Shown here one piece after another: positions 8,309-17,758 of a DNA stretch of 64,000 bases. The stretch is taken from contig OZ251484.1 in NCBI GenBank assembly GCA_965242665.1, positions 1-64,000 on the forward strand, given 5' to 3'. This DNA comes from VXLM01 sp965242665 (GTDB lineage Bacteria > Chloroflexota > Dehalococcoidia > Lucifugimonadales > VXLM01). Numbering within the stretch: the first letter of the stretch is position 1; each line of letters opens with the position of its first letter. The notes under the pieces are model-generated. The model was not told where the DNA came from, made no database searches, and saw only the letters and a list, made by a program, of their open reading frames with translations. Made by a program: the position numbers and the translations under genes.

Positions 8309-9313
8309 TTATTCGGCGAACCACCGAGCAATCTCGTCCCGAGAGAACATGGGAAGATCGCGGACGGTTCCCCCGGAGCGCATCTTGAGCCCATCACCGG
8401 GCTCCGTAATCCTGCCGATCTCGCTGGCAGGGATGCCTTCTCTATCCAGGGCGTCCGACACCTTGCCAACGTCCTCGGGCGCAACTGCGATGAGCAGGGA
8501 TCCGGACGCGATGAGTCCCAGTGGATCCAACCCGAGCGCGCCGCATATTTCGCTGCACTCCGGCAGTATCGGAATGGCCTCCTCCTCGACCAAGACGCCT
8601 ACGTTGGCTGCGGCCGCCATCTCCACGAGGCCCCCTGCTACCCCGCCCTCGGTTGGGTCGTGCATGGCGTGGACGGCCGCCGCGCTGCACGCCGCCGCCG
8701 CATCCCGCACGACACTGATGCCGGGGTCGAACAAGAATCCCTGAGCGCGCTCGACTGCGCCGCGGCTTACCCCGCGCTCCAAGAGCCGCCCGCCCGACTC
8801 ACGGGCGAGAATGGACGCCCCTTCGATAGCGATACTCTTGGTCAAGACGATGCTGTCCCCCGCTTGCGCTCCCGACGTGAGCGCAACGCGCCCCTTCGGA
8901 GCCTCTCCCAACATAGCGCCTACCGCAATCGGACGAGGCAAGTCATACGTGATCTCGGTATGGCCGCCTATCAGTGTGACGCCCAACTCCGCGCACGCAT
9001 CGCCGATCTGCCCAAAGATACGCTCCACCTCCGCCTCCGACGACCCCTCCGGAACCAGCAGCGTAGCCATCAACCACCGCGGCGTTCCTCCCATTGCAGC
9101 GATGTCATTGGCGTTGACGTGCACCAAGTACCAACCGATGAGATCCGTCGCAAAGGTAATGGGGTCGGTCTTGGCCACGAGGAAGCGATCCCCAAAGTCG
9201 ATGAGCGCGGCGTCTTCCCCAGCCCTCGCCCCGACGAAGACCCTTCGATCGCGCACCTCGATCCGATCGAGTAGACGGCGAAGGAATTCGAGAGGGAGCT
9301 TTCCTGCTTGCAT
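8309..9313 (-). CDS. AIR synthase-related (HypE-like) protein
   Basis: The 334-residue protein has the two-domain PurM/HypE/SelD architecture. The N-terminal half contains an ATP-binding aspartate in GEDAALIDF, DPITFATDLIGWYLVHVNANDIAAMGG split over the dimer core, and GGHTEIT. The C-terminal half has a DPTEGGV motif. HypE makes the cyanide ligand of NiFe hydrogenases, but it ends in a Cys that is absent here, and no other hyp or hydrogenase gene is present. It is therefore better called an AIR-synthase-family ATP-dependent enzyme of unknown substrate. It stands alone, minus strand. Confidence 0.78.
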   Translation of the reverse strand: MQAGKLPLEFLRRLLDRIEVRDRRVFVGARAGEDAALIDFGDRFLVAKTDPITFATDLIGWYLVHVNANDIAAMGGTPRWLMATLLVPEGSSEAEVERIFGQIGDACAELGVTLIGGHTEITYDLPRPIAVGAMLGEAPKGRVALTSGAQAGDSIVLTKSIAIEGASILARESGGRLLERGVSRGAVERAQGFLFDPGISVVRDAAAACSAAAVHAMHDPTEGGVAGGLVEMAAAANVGVLVEEEAIPILPECSEICGALGLDPLGLIASGSLLIAVAPEDVGKVSDALDREGIPASEIGRITEPGDGLKMRSGGTVRDLPMFSRDEIARWFAE

Positions 9314-9474
9314 TGGACGACACGTTCCTCAAGAATCTCCCAACCGATCAGGCGGTACTGCCCAAGCCCGACGCTGCACGAACCGCCGCCTCTCTGCCTC
9401 TACATCAGGAAGATCGGCCGGCAGCCCGCAGCGCCATGGCGGACGGCGCGCATCGTCGGAGACGATCCCCGAAA

Positions 9475-9900
9475 CTAGGGCTGAATGGTGAACTCGTCCT
9501 GATAGAGATTCTTCTCTATGTCGGTATAGTTCAGTACAACCCTGAACGGTCGATCGGTGTCCAGGCTGGCGCTCTCGAAGGTCTCGTTGCGGTTCTCGTT
9601 CGGTCGTATGACCCCGACATTCGTCATCCTGATGTCCTCTCCACGGGCCGTTTCTGCGACGGCCCCCGCTTGAACGTCCATAGCCACCCCCGTCCCATAG
9701 TTCTTGAACGAGAGCACGAGCTTCGACCTATGAGGGTACTTCTCGGCCGCGACGATCGGTCTGATCAGCACTCTGTTGTGCTGCTGGTTCAAGCTGACCT
9801 GCCGATAGATCAGGATCACCAAGGTCAGCGTCGCACAAGTAAGGATGAGCTCACCGATCAAGTCGACGAGTGTAGTGATGACATCAAAAGTGCTCGGCAT
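9475..9900 (-). CDS. Small single-TM membrane protein, unknown function
   Basis: The 141-residue protein has one hydrophobic N-terminal helix (about residues 7-32, VDLIGELILTCATLTLVILI). A soluble beta-rich tail of about 105 residues follows. ACGGAG lies 6 nt before the ATG at 9900. I do not recognise the tail. It lies just past the stop of the tandem restriction enzymes, in the same direction, with a 90-bp gap, so it could be read from the same transcript. Confidence 0.6.
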   Translation of the reverse strand: MPSTFDVITTLVDLIGELILTCATLTLVILIYRQVSLNQQHNRVLIRPIVAAEKYPHRSKLVLSFKNYGTGVAMDVQAGAVAETARGEDIRMTNVGVIRPNENRNETFESASLDTDRPFRVVLNYTDIEKNLYQDEFTIQP

Positions 9901-9990
9901 GACAAACTCCGTTGCAATGATAAACGAGGCCTCTCGAACGGGCCATCCGCAAGATAGTATACCATATCACATTGAGCTTCATCGACTCGG

Positions 9991-12900
9991 TCATACTAAA
10001 CCAACCCCGCCAGCGGACGGCGGCGAAGAATCAACGCCCCGCCCCTCAATCTCGCGCACTGCCGCCGCCGTCCGCACGCTTACCGCGCACACGCGCCCAA
10101 GCAAGTCCACAACGCGCTCCTTGTAATCCGCGAACTGATACGTATCGAACCGCTCCCGGATCGTAGGGTCGCGCGGCTTCCGCTCCTTGTACTGATCCAA
10201 CACCCACTCTAACGCAGACCGACTCCCCAAACGATACTCCCACGCCTCGCGCGGAACTCCCGCCAACGTCGTCTGATCGTCCAACACGATCAGCCCCCGC
10301 TCCACATCCGCGCGCAGCCTGGCGCGCGGAGAAACCACGCCGTCCTTCTCCCGTCTCTCCAATGGATACGGCTCCACAGACTCGAAGCCAATATGCAAGT
10401 CCAACAACTCGCGCCCCATCTTCGCCCAAGACTCGAAACCATCGTACAACGGCAGCCGAGGGAACTCACCGCGCCCCAAGTCCACCGCGTACTTCTCCCG
10501 ATATGCAGGGTCGTGCAGGACAGCGTAGGTGTAGGCGAAGACATCTTCCGGTCCGATCTCCTTAGCATCGGCCCCGTAATGCCCGCGAATCCGCTCTAGC
10601 CCCCAATCTGTGATGTTGCTCACACGCTCTCCTTCCGCCGTATAGCGGTAGAGGGGGATGCATTGGGTATCATAAGTGAAGTGGAGATCGACGATCTTGT
10701 CGGAGGCCAGTGCGTAGAATTCTCGGCCACTGACGCAGAATGCGATGACTTTGTTATCGACGGCCTTGCCGTGCGGGAATATCCTCTGCATCTGATACCT
10801 TCGGTGTGTGACCATAGGCGCGTAGTAGCAGTGCTTTGCGACGAACGGCCTGTACATGCCAGAGACGATATTTTGATCCGTAAACGAGAGAGCGTCTCCA
10901 TTGACCAGATGACGAACTAGCTCGCTCGTCCACTTGATGGACTTGTCCACCCAATCGTTGGCCGAGCTAGTATCAGGCTTCTCACCCTCGAACCGCCGTA
11001 ACTCATTTCGATAGGTTTGGCAAAGGAAGTACACCTTGTCAGAAACGGATTCCGAGTCAAAGCCATATACCCACTCATCTCGAGCGGTACCGATGCCCAT
11101 CGAACACAACCCAAACACGGATTGCGTGCCGAGGATGGCCTTTTCGGTCTTGGCGCGCTTGTCCGTGAGCGGCATGAGATTCTCGAAACCACTGTCAGAT
11201 TGATTGATCCAGTTATTCTTCGCGTCGGGATCGATGTCTTGGAACTCAATATCCGCTGTGTCGAGACGGTTCAATTCGGCCAGCTTGTCCTGCCCTGATT
11301 GTTCGTCGATTAGAGCGTAGTAGTGTACTTTGCCTCTCTCACCACAATCGGCTTGATTCCGCACGAAGAACCCGATAGCCACACCAGTCATGATTCCAAA
11401 GACATTCCCCACGCGGCCTTTCTTGCGTATGTCTCCCCCCAGATCGACGATGTACAAATCACTGAACTCGTCCACCGCGACTTTGCGAAACCCATCGTCT
11501 TGCCTGCTGTCTATGTAGGAACGATTGGTTATGAACGCGACGATCCCGTCATCTGCCAGCCGGTCGGATGCCCAGCGGATGAACCGCTTGTACATGTCGT
11601 ACTGGTGAGTTCTCCGCGCCGTCCCATTCTTGACATAGGTTTTCTTGATACGGTCATCAACTCTCGGATATTTCCGATTTGGGTTCGCATCGTACCAGTT
11701 GGCTTGGCTATCGTTATACGGCGGATTCCCCACGATCACGCTGATCGTCTTCTCGTTCTGCTCCTGAATCCGTATCCAATTGTCCACCGACAACCCCCCC
11801 AGATTGAACGCCCCCTGCCGCCTGACTACCCCGTTCGTAGTCCCATTCTCCTGCCAATCCATGTTGTCCAACGTGTCCACAAAACACAAATTCGGAAACT
11901 CCAAGTACCGCCCAGTCTTCTCCTTGTATGTGTACTCGATGTTCATGTTGGCGATGTAGTACGGCAGTATGGCGACCTCGTTCGCATGTATCTCCTTCAA
12001 GTACTTGTACTCCAACCGATCCGCAGGCAGCCGCTCAATCAAGCTCGTGACGAACGTGCCCGTACCCGTCGCAGGATCCAAGATCTGCACGTTATCATCC
12101 GCCAAACTCCGACCAAAGTGCTTCTCCAAGAGATAGTCCACGCCCCGGATGATGAAGTCGACGATCTCGTTGGGCGTGTATACCACTCCCAGCCGATCCG
12201 CCGCCGCAGGATTGTACGCAGTGTAGAAATCCTCGTAGACCGCCTTCAAGAACCCCTGCTTCTCCGCATAATCCGCAATCTCATCCGCAGCCCGCCCTAT
12301 CGCCCCATAGTACGCCTGCAGACGCGAAATCGCCTCACGCCGCGCCGCGCCAGTGAAAAACGTCCGCTCCAACTCGTCCAACTGCCGCGCCACGTTGTTC
12401 TCGCGGTGGAACTGATCCTCACGGAACACGCGCAAGAAGATGTCCTTCGTCAAGATGTGCTGGAGCAACATCTCCCGCACATCCTCTTCCGAAACCGACG
12501 GACTGATGCTCTCCCTGCACAACTCCAAGAACTGCGCCGCCGCGCTCTGATACGCCGCACTGTTCGACTTCGCATCCTCCACCGACTCTCGCAAGTTCCC
12601 AATCACCCACGGCAAGTCTGCCTTGAACTGCCGCTGCGCCGTCCGAAACTCCCCAATCTCAGGCAACTCATAGTCCAAGAACCTCCGAATCAGCCGATGA
12701 AGGTCGGCCGGCCGCGTCATGTCTACCCGCATGGACACCTCGCGGTTCTGAACCAGCACCGCGGTCTCCGAGTTCTCGAATATGATGTTGTCTCGCGGAT
12801 AACCGCGGTCAAACTTGAACCGAATCTCCGCATCGAGGTCGTCGAGGGTATCCTTCGCTTCCCAGTACCCGCGAGGCATCCGCAAGCTGTCCTTCACCGT

Positions 12901-13116
12901 GCCATCCGGCACGACCCCCGCGCCGTAGGGAAGCTCCGGCACCAGCTCCAACCCCTCCTTGTGATCCGCGCAGTACGCCGAAAGGCAGTTCTGAAATGCC
13001 GCACGGATGCTCTGCTCATTGATCGATCCACCAAACTCGATCAACCGACTCAGCTCCGCGCGGTATCGCTCGATATGAGGGTAAGCAGCCATGGTCTCCC
13101 TGTCATTAAGTCCCAT
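9991..13116 (-). CDS. Single-chain restriction-modification enzyme, tandem copy B
   Basis: This 1041-residue protein fits a type IIG or type ISP-like (LlaBIII-type) enzyme that cuts and methylates DNA with one polypeptide. Near the N-terminus a PD-(D/E)xK-like nuclease site is visible (PDG about residue 70, EAK about 86-88). The gamma-class methyltransferase follows, with DPATGTGTF about 347-355 and NPPY about 464-467. No helicase motifs are seen, unlike classic LlaGI enzymes. The start MGLNDRETM is chosen because it is shared with copy A; a longer frame runs upstream to 13515 but only reads through copy A in another frame. The N-terminal half and last 150 residues are nearly identical to copy A, while the middle differs. 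Its C-terminal tail (AAAVREIEGRG...) differs from copy A. Confidence 0.85.
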   Translation of the reverse strand: MGLNDRETMAAYPHIERYRAELSRLIEFGGSINEQSIRAAFQNCLSAYCADHKEGLELVPELPYGAGVVPDGTVKDSLRMPRGYWEAKDTLDDLDAEIRFKFDRGYPRDNIIFENSETAVLVQNREVSMRVDMTRPADLHRLIRRFLDYELPEIGEFRTAQRQFKADLPWVIGNLRESVEDAKSNSAAYQSAAAQFLELCRESISPSVSEEDVREMLLQHILTKDIFLRVFREDQFHRENNVARQLDELERTFFTGAARREAISRLQAYYGAIGRAADEIADYAEKQGFLKAVYEDFYTAYNPAAADRLGVVYTPNEIVDFIIRGVDYLLEKHFGRSLADDNVQILDPATGTGTFVTSLIERLPADRLEYKYLKEIHANEVAILPYYIANMNIEYTYKEKTGRYLEFPNLCFVDTLDNMDWQENGTTNGVVRRQGAFNLGGLSVDNWIRIQEQNEKTISVIVGNPPYNDSQANWYDANPNRKYPRVDDRIKKTYVKNGTARRTHQYDMYKRFIRWASDRLADDGIVAFITNRSYIDSRQDDGFRKVAVDEFSDLYIVDLGGDIRKKGRVGNVFGIMTGVAIGFFVRNQADCGERGKVHYYALIDEQSGQDKLAELNRLDTADIEFQDIDPDAKNNWINQSDSGFENLMPLTDKRAKTEKAILGTQSVFGLCSMGIGTARDEWVYGFDSESVSDKVYFLCQTYRNELRRFEGEKPDTSSANDWVDKSIKWTSELVRHLVNGDALSFTDQNIVSGMYRPFVAKHCYYAPMVTHRRYQMQRIFPHGKAVDNKVIAFCVSGREFYALASDKIVDLHFTYDTQCIPLYRYTAEGERVSNITDWGLERIRGHYGADAKEIGPEDVFAYTYAVLHDPAYREKYAVDLGRGEFPRLPLYDGFESWAKMGRELLDLHIGFESVEPYPLERREKDGVVSPRARLRADVERGLIVLDDQTTLAGVPREAWEYRLGSRSALEWVLDQYKERKPRDPTIRERFDTYQFADYKERVVDLLGRVCAVSVRTAAAVREIEGRGVDSSPPSAGGVGLV

Positions 13117-13130
13117 ACACCCGCCCGGGC

Positions 13131-16100
13131 CTAGGCCTTCTTCACCAATCGTATCGTCCGCACGCTTACCGCGCACACGCGCCCAAGCAAGTCCACAACG
13201 CGCTCCTTGTAGTCCGCGAACCGATAGGTATCGAACCGCTCCCGGATCGTCGGGTCGCGCGGCTTCCGCTCCTTGTACTGATCCAACACCCACTCCAACG
13301 CGGATCGACTCCCCAAACGATACTCCCACGCCTCGCGCGGAACTCCCGCCAATGTCGTCCGGTCGTCCAACACGATCAGCCCCCGGTCCACATCCGCGCG
13401 CAGCCTGGCGCGCGGAGAAACCACACCCTCCTTCTCCCGTCTCTCCAATGGATACGGCTCCACAGACTCGAAGCCGATATGCAAGTCCAACAACTCGCGC
13501 CCCATCTTCGCCCAAGACTCGAAATCATCGTACAACGGCAGCCGAGGGAACTCCTGTAGCAGGTCAACCGCGTACTCCTCCCGATACGCCGGGTCGTGCA
13601 ACACCCCATACGTGTACGCGAACACGTCCTCCGCCCGAATCCCTTCTTCTCCGTAGTGCTCCCGAATCCGCCGCAGACCCCACTCGGTGATGTTGCTCAC
13701 GCGCTCACCTTCTTCCGTGTAGCGGTAGAGCGGGAGGCATTGCGTGCCGTCGAAGAACACGTGCAGGTCGGGTATCCGATCCGTCGCCAAGACCGCAAAA
13801 GGTCTGCGCGCACTGGTAGATTGGAAGCAAATTACTCTATTGTCGTACTCCGAGTAGTCCCCAGGAAACATACGAGGGATTTGATATTGCATTTCATTCA
13901 GATTTTGATTGAAATACAACTGCTTGACAACGAATGGTCGATACAGTGCTTGTCGAGTACTTGTCCTGTCGAATACATTTGGAACATCAAGACGCAGCTG
14001 TCGTTTGAGGTCTCGAGTCCATTTGATAGAGGTCCCTAGCATAGCATTGTCGACGTCCCTGCCGCCGTACAATGCACGCGCCTCTTCATATGAATTGATA
14101 AGTCCACGTACTTTCCGGCCGAGATTATCTGGATCAAAGTCATAGACCCATTCATCACGAGCGGTTACTACACCCATCATATAGAGTCCGAACACCGCAC
14201 GTTGGTCATCATCTGTCTTGGCGAGCTTTGTCCGTCGATCGGCAATCGGCAGCAACCGCTCGAATTCCGGATTCACTTGATTGAGCCAATTCCCCTTCTT
14301 ATCAGGCGTAATGTCAGCGAAGTCCATCTCTCCAACGTCAAGCCGCTGCAACTCCAACAACTTGTCTGCGCCGGGCTGCGCGTCCGAAACGGCGTGGTAA
14401 TGCACTTTGCCAGCGGCTTGCGATGACGAGCTGCGAACGAAGAACCCTATCGCTACACCCGTCATAATCCCAAAGACGTTCCCGACTCCTTCGTTCCCCC
14501 GCACATCCCCGCCCAAGTCAACGACATAGACGTCGCAGAATTCCTCCAAGGACACCTTGCGGAACCCATCATCTTGGAACTTGTCCAGATAGCCGCGATT
14601 GGTAACGAACGCCATGATACCGTCTTCCGCCAGCCGGTCCGACGCCCAACGGATGAACCGCTTGTACATGTCGTACTGCTTCGTCTTCTGCGCCGAGCTG
14701 TTGGCGATATACGTCTCGCGGATGCGTCGATCGACCTTTGGATATTCTCGATTGGGATTGAACTCGTTCCAATTGCTCTGATTCGCGTTATACGGCGGAT
14801 TCCCCACTATCACGCTGATCGTCTTCTCGTTCTGCTCCTGAATCCGTATCCAATTGTCCACCGACAACCCCCCCAGATTGAACGCCCCCTGCCGCCTGAC
14901 TACCCCGTTCGTAGTCCCATTCTCCTGCCAATCCATGTTGTCCAACGTGTCCACAAAACACAAATTCGGAAACTCCAAGTACCGCCCAGTCTTCTCCTTG
15001 TATGTGTACTCGATGTTCATGTTGGCGATGTAGTACGGCAGTATCGCAACCTCGTTCGCATGTATCTCCTTCAAGTACTTGTACTCCAACCGATCCGCAG
15101 GCAGCCGCTCGATCAAGCTCGTGACGAACGTGCCCGTACCCGTCGCAGGATCCAAGATCTGCACGTTATCATCCGCCAAACTCCGTCCAAAGTGCCTCTC
15201 CAAGAGATAATCCACGCCCCGGATGATGAAGTCGACGATCTCGTTCGGGGTGTATACCACCCCCAACCGATCCGCAGCCGCAGGATTGTACGCAGTGTAG
15301 AAATCCTCGTAGACCGCCTTCAAGAACCCCTGCTTCTCCCCATAATCCGCAATCTCATCCGCGGCCCGCCCTATCGCCCCATAGTACGCCTGCAAACGCG
15401 AAATCGCCTCACGCCGCGCCGCGCCAGTGAAAAACGTCCGCTCCAACTCGTCCAACTGCCTAGCAACGTTGTTCTCGCGGTGGAACTGATCCTCACGGAA
15501 CACGCGCAAGAAGATGTCCTTCGTCAAGATGTGCTGGAGCAACATCTCCCGCACATCCTCTTCCGAAACCGACGGACTGATGCTCTCTCTGCACAACTCC
15601 AAGAACTGCGCCGCCGCGCTCTGATACGCCGCACTGTTCGACTTCGCATCCTCCACCGACTCTCGCAGGTTCCCAATCACCCACGGCAAGTCAGCCTTGA
15701 ACTGCCGCTGCGCCGTCCGAAACTCCCCAATCTCAGGCAACTCATAGTCCAAGAACCTCCGAATTAGCCGATGGAGGTCGGCCGACCGCGTCATGTCTAC
15801 ACACAACACCTTGTCGCGGTTCTGAACCAGCACCGCGGTCTCCGAGTTCTCGAATATGATGTTGTCTCGCGGATAGCCGCGGTCAAACTTGAACCGAATC
15901 TCCGCATCGAGGTCGTCGAGGGTATCCTTCGCCTCCCAGTACCCGCGAGGCATCCGCAAGCTGTCCTTCACCGTGCCATCCGGCACGACCCCCGCGCCGT
16001 AGGGAAGCTCCGGTACCAGCTCCAGCCTCTCCTTGTGATCCGCGCAGTACGCCGAAAGGCAGTTCTGAAATGCCGCACGGATGCTCTGCTCATTGATTGA

Positions 16101-16190
16101 TCCACCAAACTCGATCAACCGACTCAGCTCCGCGCGGTATCGCTCGATATGAGGGTAAGCAGCCATGGTCTCCCTGTCATTAAGTCCCAT
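13131..16190 (-). CDS. Single-chain restriction-modification enzyme, tandem copy A
   Basis: The 1019-residue paralogue of the enzyme encoded 14 bp downstream. It has PDG at residues 70-71 with EAK at 86-88 (nuclease-like), DPATGTGTF at 347-355 (SAM binding) and NPPY at 464-467 (catalytic, adenine methylation). Start MGLNDRETM at 16190 has AGGTGG just upstream. Residues about 469 to 850 diverge strongly from copy B and contain the probable target-recognition domain. The remainder is almost identical even at DNA level, which indicates recent duplication or ongoing gene conversion. Its last seven residues (IRLVKKA) appear to come from DNA resembling the 5' flank, consistent with a tandem-duplication junction. 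Annotation as DISARM or BREX methylase was considered, but no partner genes are present. Confidence 0.86.
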   Translation of the reverse strand: MGLNDRETMAAYPHIERYRAELSRLIEFGGSINEQSIRAAFQNCLSAYCADHKERLELVPELPYGAGVVPDGTVKDSLRMPRGYWEAKDTLDDLDAEIRFKFDRGYPRDNIIFENSETAVLVQNRDKVLCVDMTRSADLHRLIRRFLDYELPEIGEFRTAQRQFKADLPWVIGNLRESVEDAKSNSAAYQSAAAQFLELCRESISPSVSEEDVREMLLQHILTKDIFLRVFREDQFHRENNVARQLDELERTFFTGAARREAISRLQAYYGAIGRAADEIADYGEKQGFLKAVYEDFYTAYNPAAADRLGVVYTPNEIVDFIIRGVDYLLERHFGRSLADDNVQILDPATGTGTFVTSLIERLPADRLEYKYLKEIHANEVAILPYYIANMNIEYTYKEKTGRYLEFPNLCFVDTLDNMDWQENGTTNGVVRRQGAFNLGGLSVDNWIRIQEQNEKTISVIVGNPPYNANQSNWNEFNPNREYPKVDRRIRETYIANSSAQKTKQYDMYKRFIRWASDRLAEDGIMAFVTNRGYLDKFQDDGFRKVSLEEFCDVYVVDLGGDVRGNEGVGNVFGIMTGVAIGFFVRSSSSQAAGKVHYHAVSDAQPGADKLLELQRLDVGEMDFADITPDKKGNWLNQVNPEFERLLPIADRRTKLAKTDDDQRAVFGLYMMGVVTARDEWVYDFDPDNLGRKVRGLINSYEEARALYGGRDVDNAMLGTSIKWTRDLKRQLRLDVPNVFDRTSTRQALYRPFVVKQLYFNQNLNEMQYQIPRMFPGDYSEYDNRVICFQSTSARRPFAVLATDRIPDLHVFFDGTQCLPLYRYTEEGERVSNITEWGLRRIREHYGEEGIRAEDVFAYTYGVLHDPAYREEYAVDLLQEFPRLPLYDDFESWAKMGRELLDLHIGFESVEPYPLERREKEGVVSPRARLRADVDRGLIVLDDRTTLAGVPREAWEYRLGSRSALEWVLDQYKERKPRDPTIRERFDTYRFADYKERVVDLLGRVCAVSVRTIRLVKKA

Positions 16191-16228
16191 ACATCCACCT
16201 ATCGTCAACCCTCGACTCCCAAATACAT

Positions 16229-16275
16229 CCGCCCCGGCCTAGGACTTCCTTCACCAATTCGCCTCGTCCGCCGTC
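16229..16275. repeat. Copy of the duplication-junction sequence
   Basis: This stretch upstream of copy A (core GCCTAGGACTTCCTTCACC) matches, with few changes, bases 13121-13165, which cover the end of copy A and the A-B gap (core GCCTAGGCCTTCTTCACC). The simplest reading is that the 5' flank of the ancestral gene was duplicated with it and now supplies the last codons of copy A. Confidence 0.6.
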
Positions 16276-16450
16276 CATGCAATATGGCCTAACATGAATG
16301 TACCATACCGGAACAAGCGAGGGGACCAAATCCTCCTAGGTGTCTCATGCCAATAAACCCCGGGCGGTCATCTCTTGCGCACCGGCGTCCGTTCGGCTAC
16401 CGTGTATCCGTGAATATGAGACCGCGAACATCCAACCTGAGAGATCAGAT

Positions 16451-17713
16451 ATGACCAACTCCGACTTTACCCTTCTCACTGCAGACCGACTCATCGACGG
16501 AACCGGCGCCCCTCCGATGGAGCGTGGTGCGATACTGATCGACGGCAACCGAATCGCAGCCGTAGGAACCGAGGAGTCCGTCATACCCCCAGAGGGGTCG
16601 TCCGTCCGAGAAATATCCTATGAAGGCAAAAGCATCCTGCCTGGCCTGGTCGATTGCCACGTCCACCTCAACGGCATTGGAGACGGACGACTCGGAGACG
16701 ACCTCGCCAAGCTCCCCGACGAGATCCTGACTGTACAATCCGCCAACAACGCCCGCGCGCATCTCTACTCCGGCGTAACTACCGTCCGAGACTGCGGCGC
16801 GAAGAACCGAACGACCTTCCATTTCCGCCAAGCAGTCCAAATGGGACTCGCAGAGGCTCCCCGCCTCATTCTCTCCGGCCGTCCCGTCGCAGCCATCGGA
16901 GGGCACCTCGGCTATTTCGGCATCGAGGCCACAGGCCCAACCCAGTGCAAAGCGGCCGTCCGACAACTCATCAAGGAAGGCGCGGACTTCATCAAAGTCA
17001 CCGCATCCGGAGGCAGCACACGCACATCCTTCCCCTTCTTCCCGTCTCTCGACGTCGACGAACTGACCGCCATCGCGCAAGAGGCGCACAAGCTCGGAAA
17101 GCACGTGGCCGCCCACTGCGTCAACTCCAACTCCATGCGAAACTGCCTCGACGCGGGCATCGATACCATCATACACGCCAGGCACATGGAACCCGACGGA
17201 ACCTACAAGTACCAACCCGACATCGCAGAACGCATCGTCGAACAAGGCGTCTTCGTCAACATGACTCTCAACGAAGGACGCGCCAACTACCGCGTCATCT
17301 CCGAAAAGCGCGAACGCGGCGTCCAACTGACCGAACGCGAGCGCCAAGTGCTCGACCGCGGCATGGAAGCGCACGACCTGATGATGGACTCCTTCAGCCG
17401 CATGGTCGAAGCCGGCGTGCAGATGGCAGCCGGCTCGGATACCTCTTGGAGCTGGCATCAGATCGCCCAGTTCCAGGACGAAGTCGAAGCCCACGTCGCA
17501 GGCGGCATGTCTCCCATAGACGCCATCGCGGCAGGCACGGGCAACTCCGCAAAGTCCTGCTGGATCGACGACGAGGTTGGAACGCTGGAACCGGGGAAAG
17601 CGGCGGACGCGCTCGTCGTGGACGGCAACCCTGCCGAAGACATCACTCACCTCTGGAACGTTGTGGACGTCTACCAAGGCGGCGCCCGCATCGAGCGCTC
17701 CAACAAGATTTGA
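16451..17713 (+). CDS. Amidohydrolase family protein
   Basis: The 420-residue product has a metal-dependent amidohydrolase TIM barrel: LPGLVDCHVHL (the HxH pair), FIKVTASGG, KHVAAHCVNS, IIHARHMEP and a late AAGSDTSW aspartate. It resembles the imidazolonepropionase/Xaa-Pro dipeptidase (Sgx9260-like) branch that hydrolyses cyclic amides or dipeptides. The substrate is not predictable. The ATG at 16451 is preferred over 16340 because the family N-terminus (TLLTADRLIDGTGA) starts right after it and the extra 37 residues look non-coding. No signal peptide. Convergent with larB, 45 bp away. Confidence 0.87.
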   Translation: MTNSDFTLLTADRLIDGTGAPPMERGAILIDGNRIAAVGTEESVIPPEGSSVREISYEGKSILPGLVDCHVHLNGIGDGRLGDDLAKLPDEILTVQSANNARAHLYSGVTTVRDCGAKNRTTFHFRQAVQMGLAEAPRLILSGRPVAAIGGHLGYFGIEATGPTQCKAAVRQLIKEGADFIKVTASGGSTRTSFPFFPSLDVDELTAIAQEAHKLGKHVAAHCVNSNSMRNCLDAGIDTIIHARHMEPDGTYKYQPDIAERIVEQGVFVNMTLNEGRANYRVISEKRERGVQLTERERQVLDRGMEAHDLMMDSFSRMVEAGVQMAAGSDTSWSWHQIAQFQDEVEAHVAGGMSPIDAIAAGTGNSAKSCWIDDEVGTLEPGKAADALVVDGNPAEDITHLWNVVDVYQGGARIERSNKI

Positions 17714-17758
17714 GGCTTGGCGTCATTCCATCGAAGGCCGAGAATCCACGAGCGCGGG

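Noticed and set aside
8309..9313. HypE of a NiFe-hydrogenase maturation system
   Set aside because: Lacks the C-terminal cysteine and any hyp or hydrogenase neighbours; kept as AIR synthase-related.
11323..13134. 603-residue plus-strand open frame
   Set aside because: Antisense to the methyltransferase half of copy B; a matching shadow appears behind copy A at 14574-15767, as expected for duplicated DNA.
13117..13515. N-terminal extension of copy B to 13515
   Set aside because: The additional 133 residues translate copy A in another frame; both copies share the MGLNDRETM start.
9991..16190. BREX or DISARM methylase genes
   Set aside because: No pglZ, brxC, drmA or other partners; the nuclease-like N-terminus and paired organisation fit single-chain R-M enzymes better.
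16445..17677. 410-residue minus-strand open frame
   Set aside because: Antisense to the amidohydrolase with intact metal motifs; no recognisable domain.
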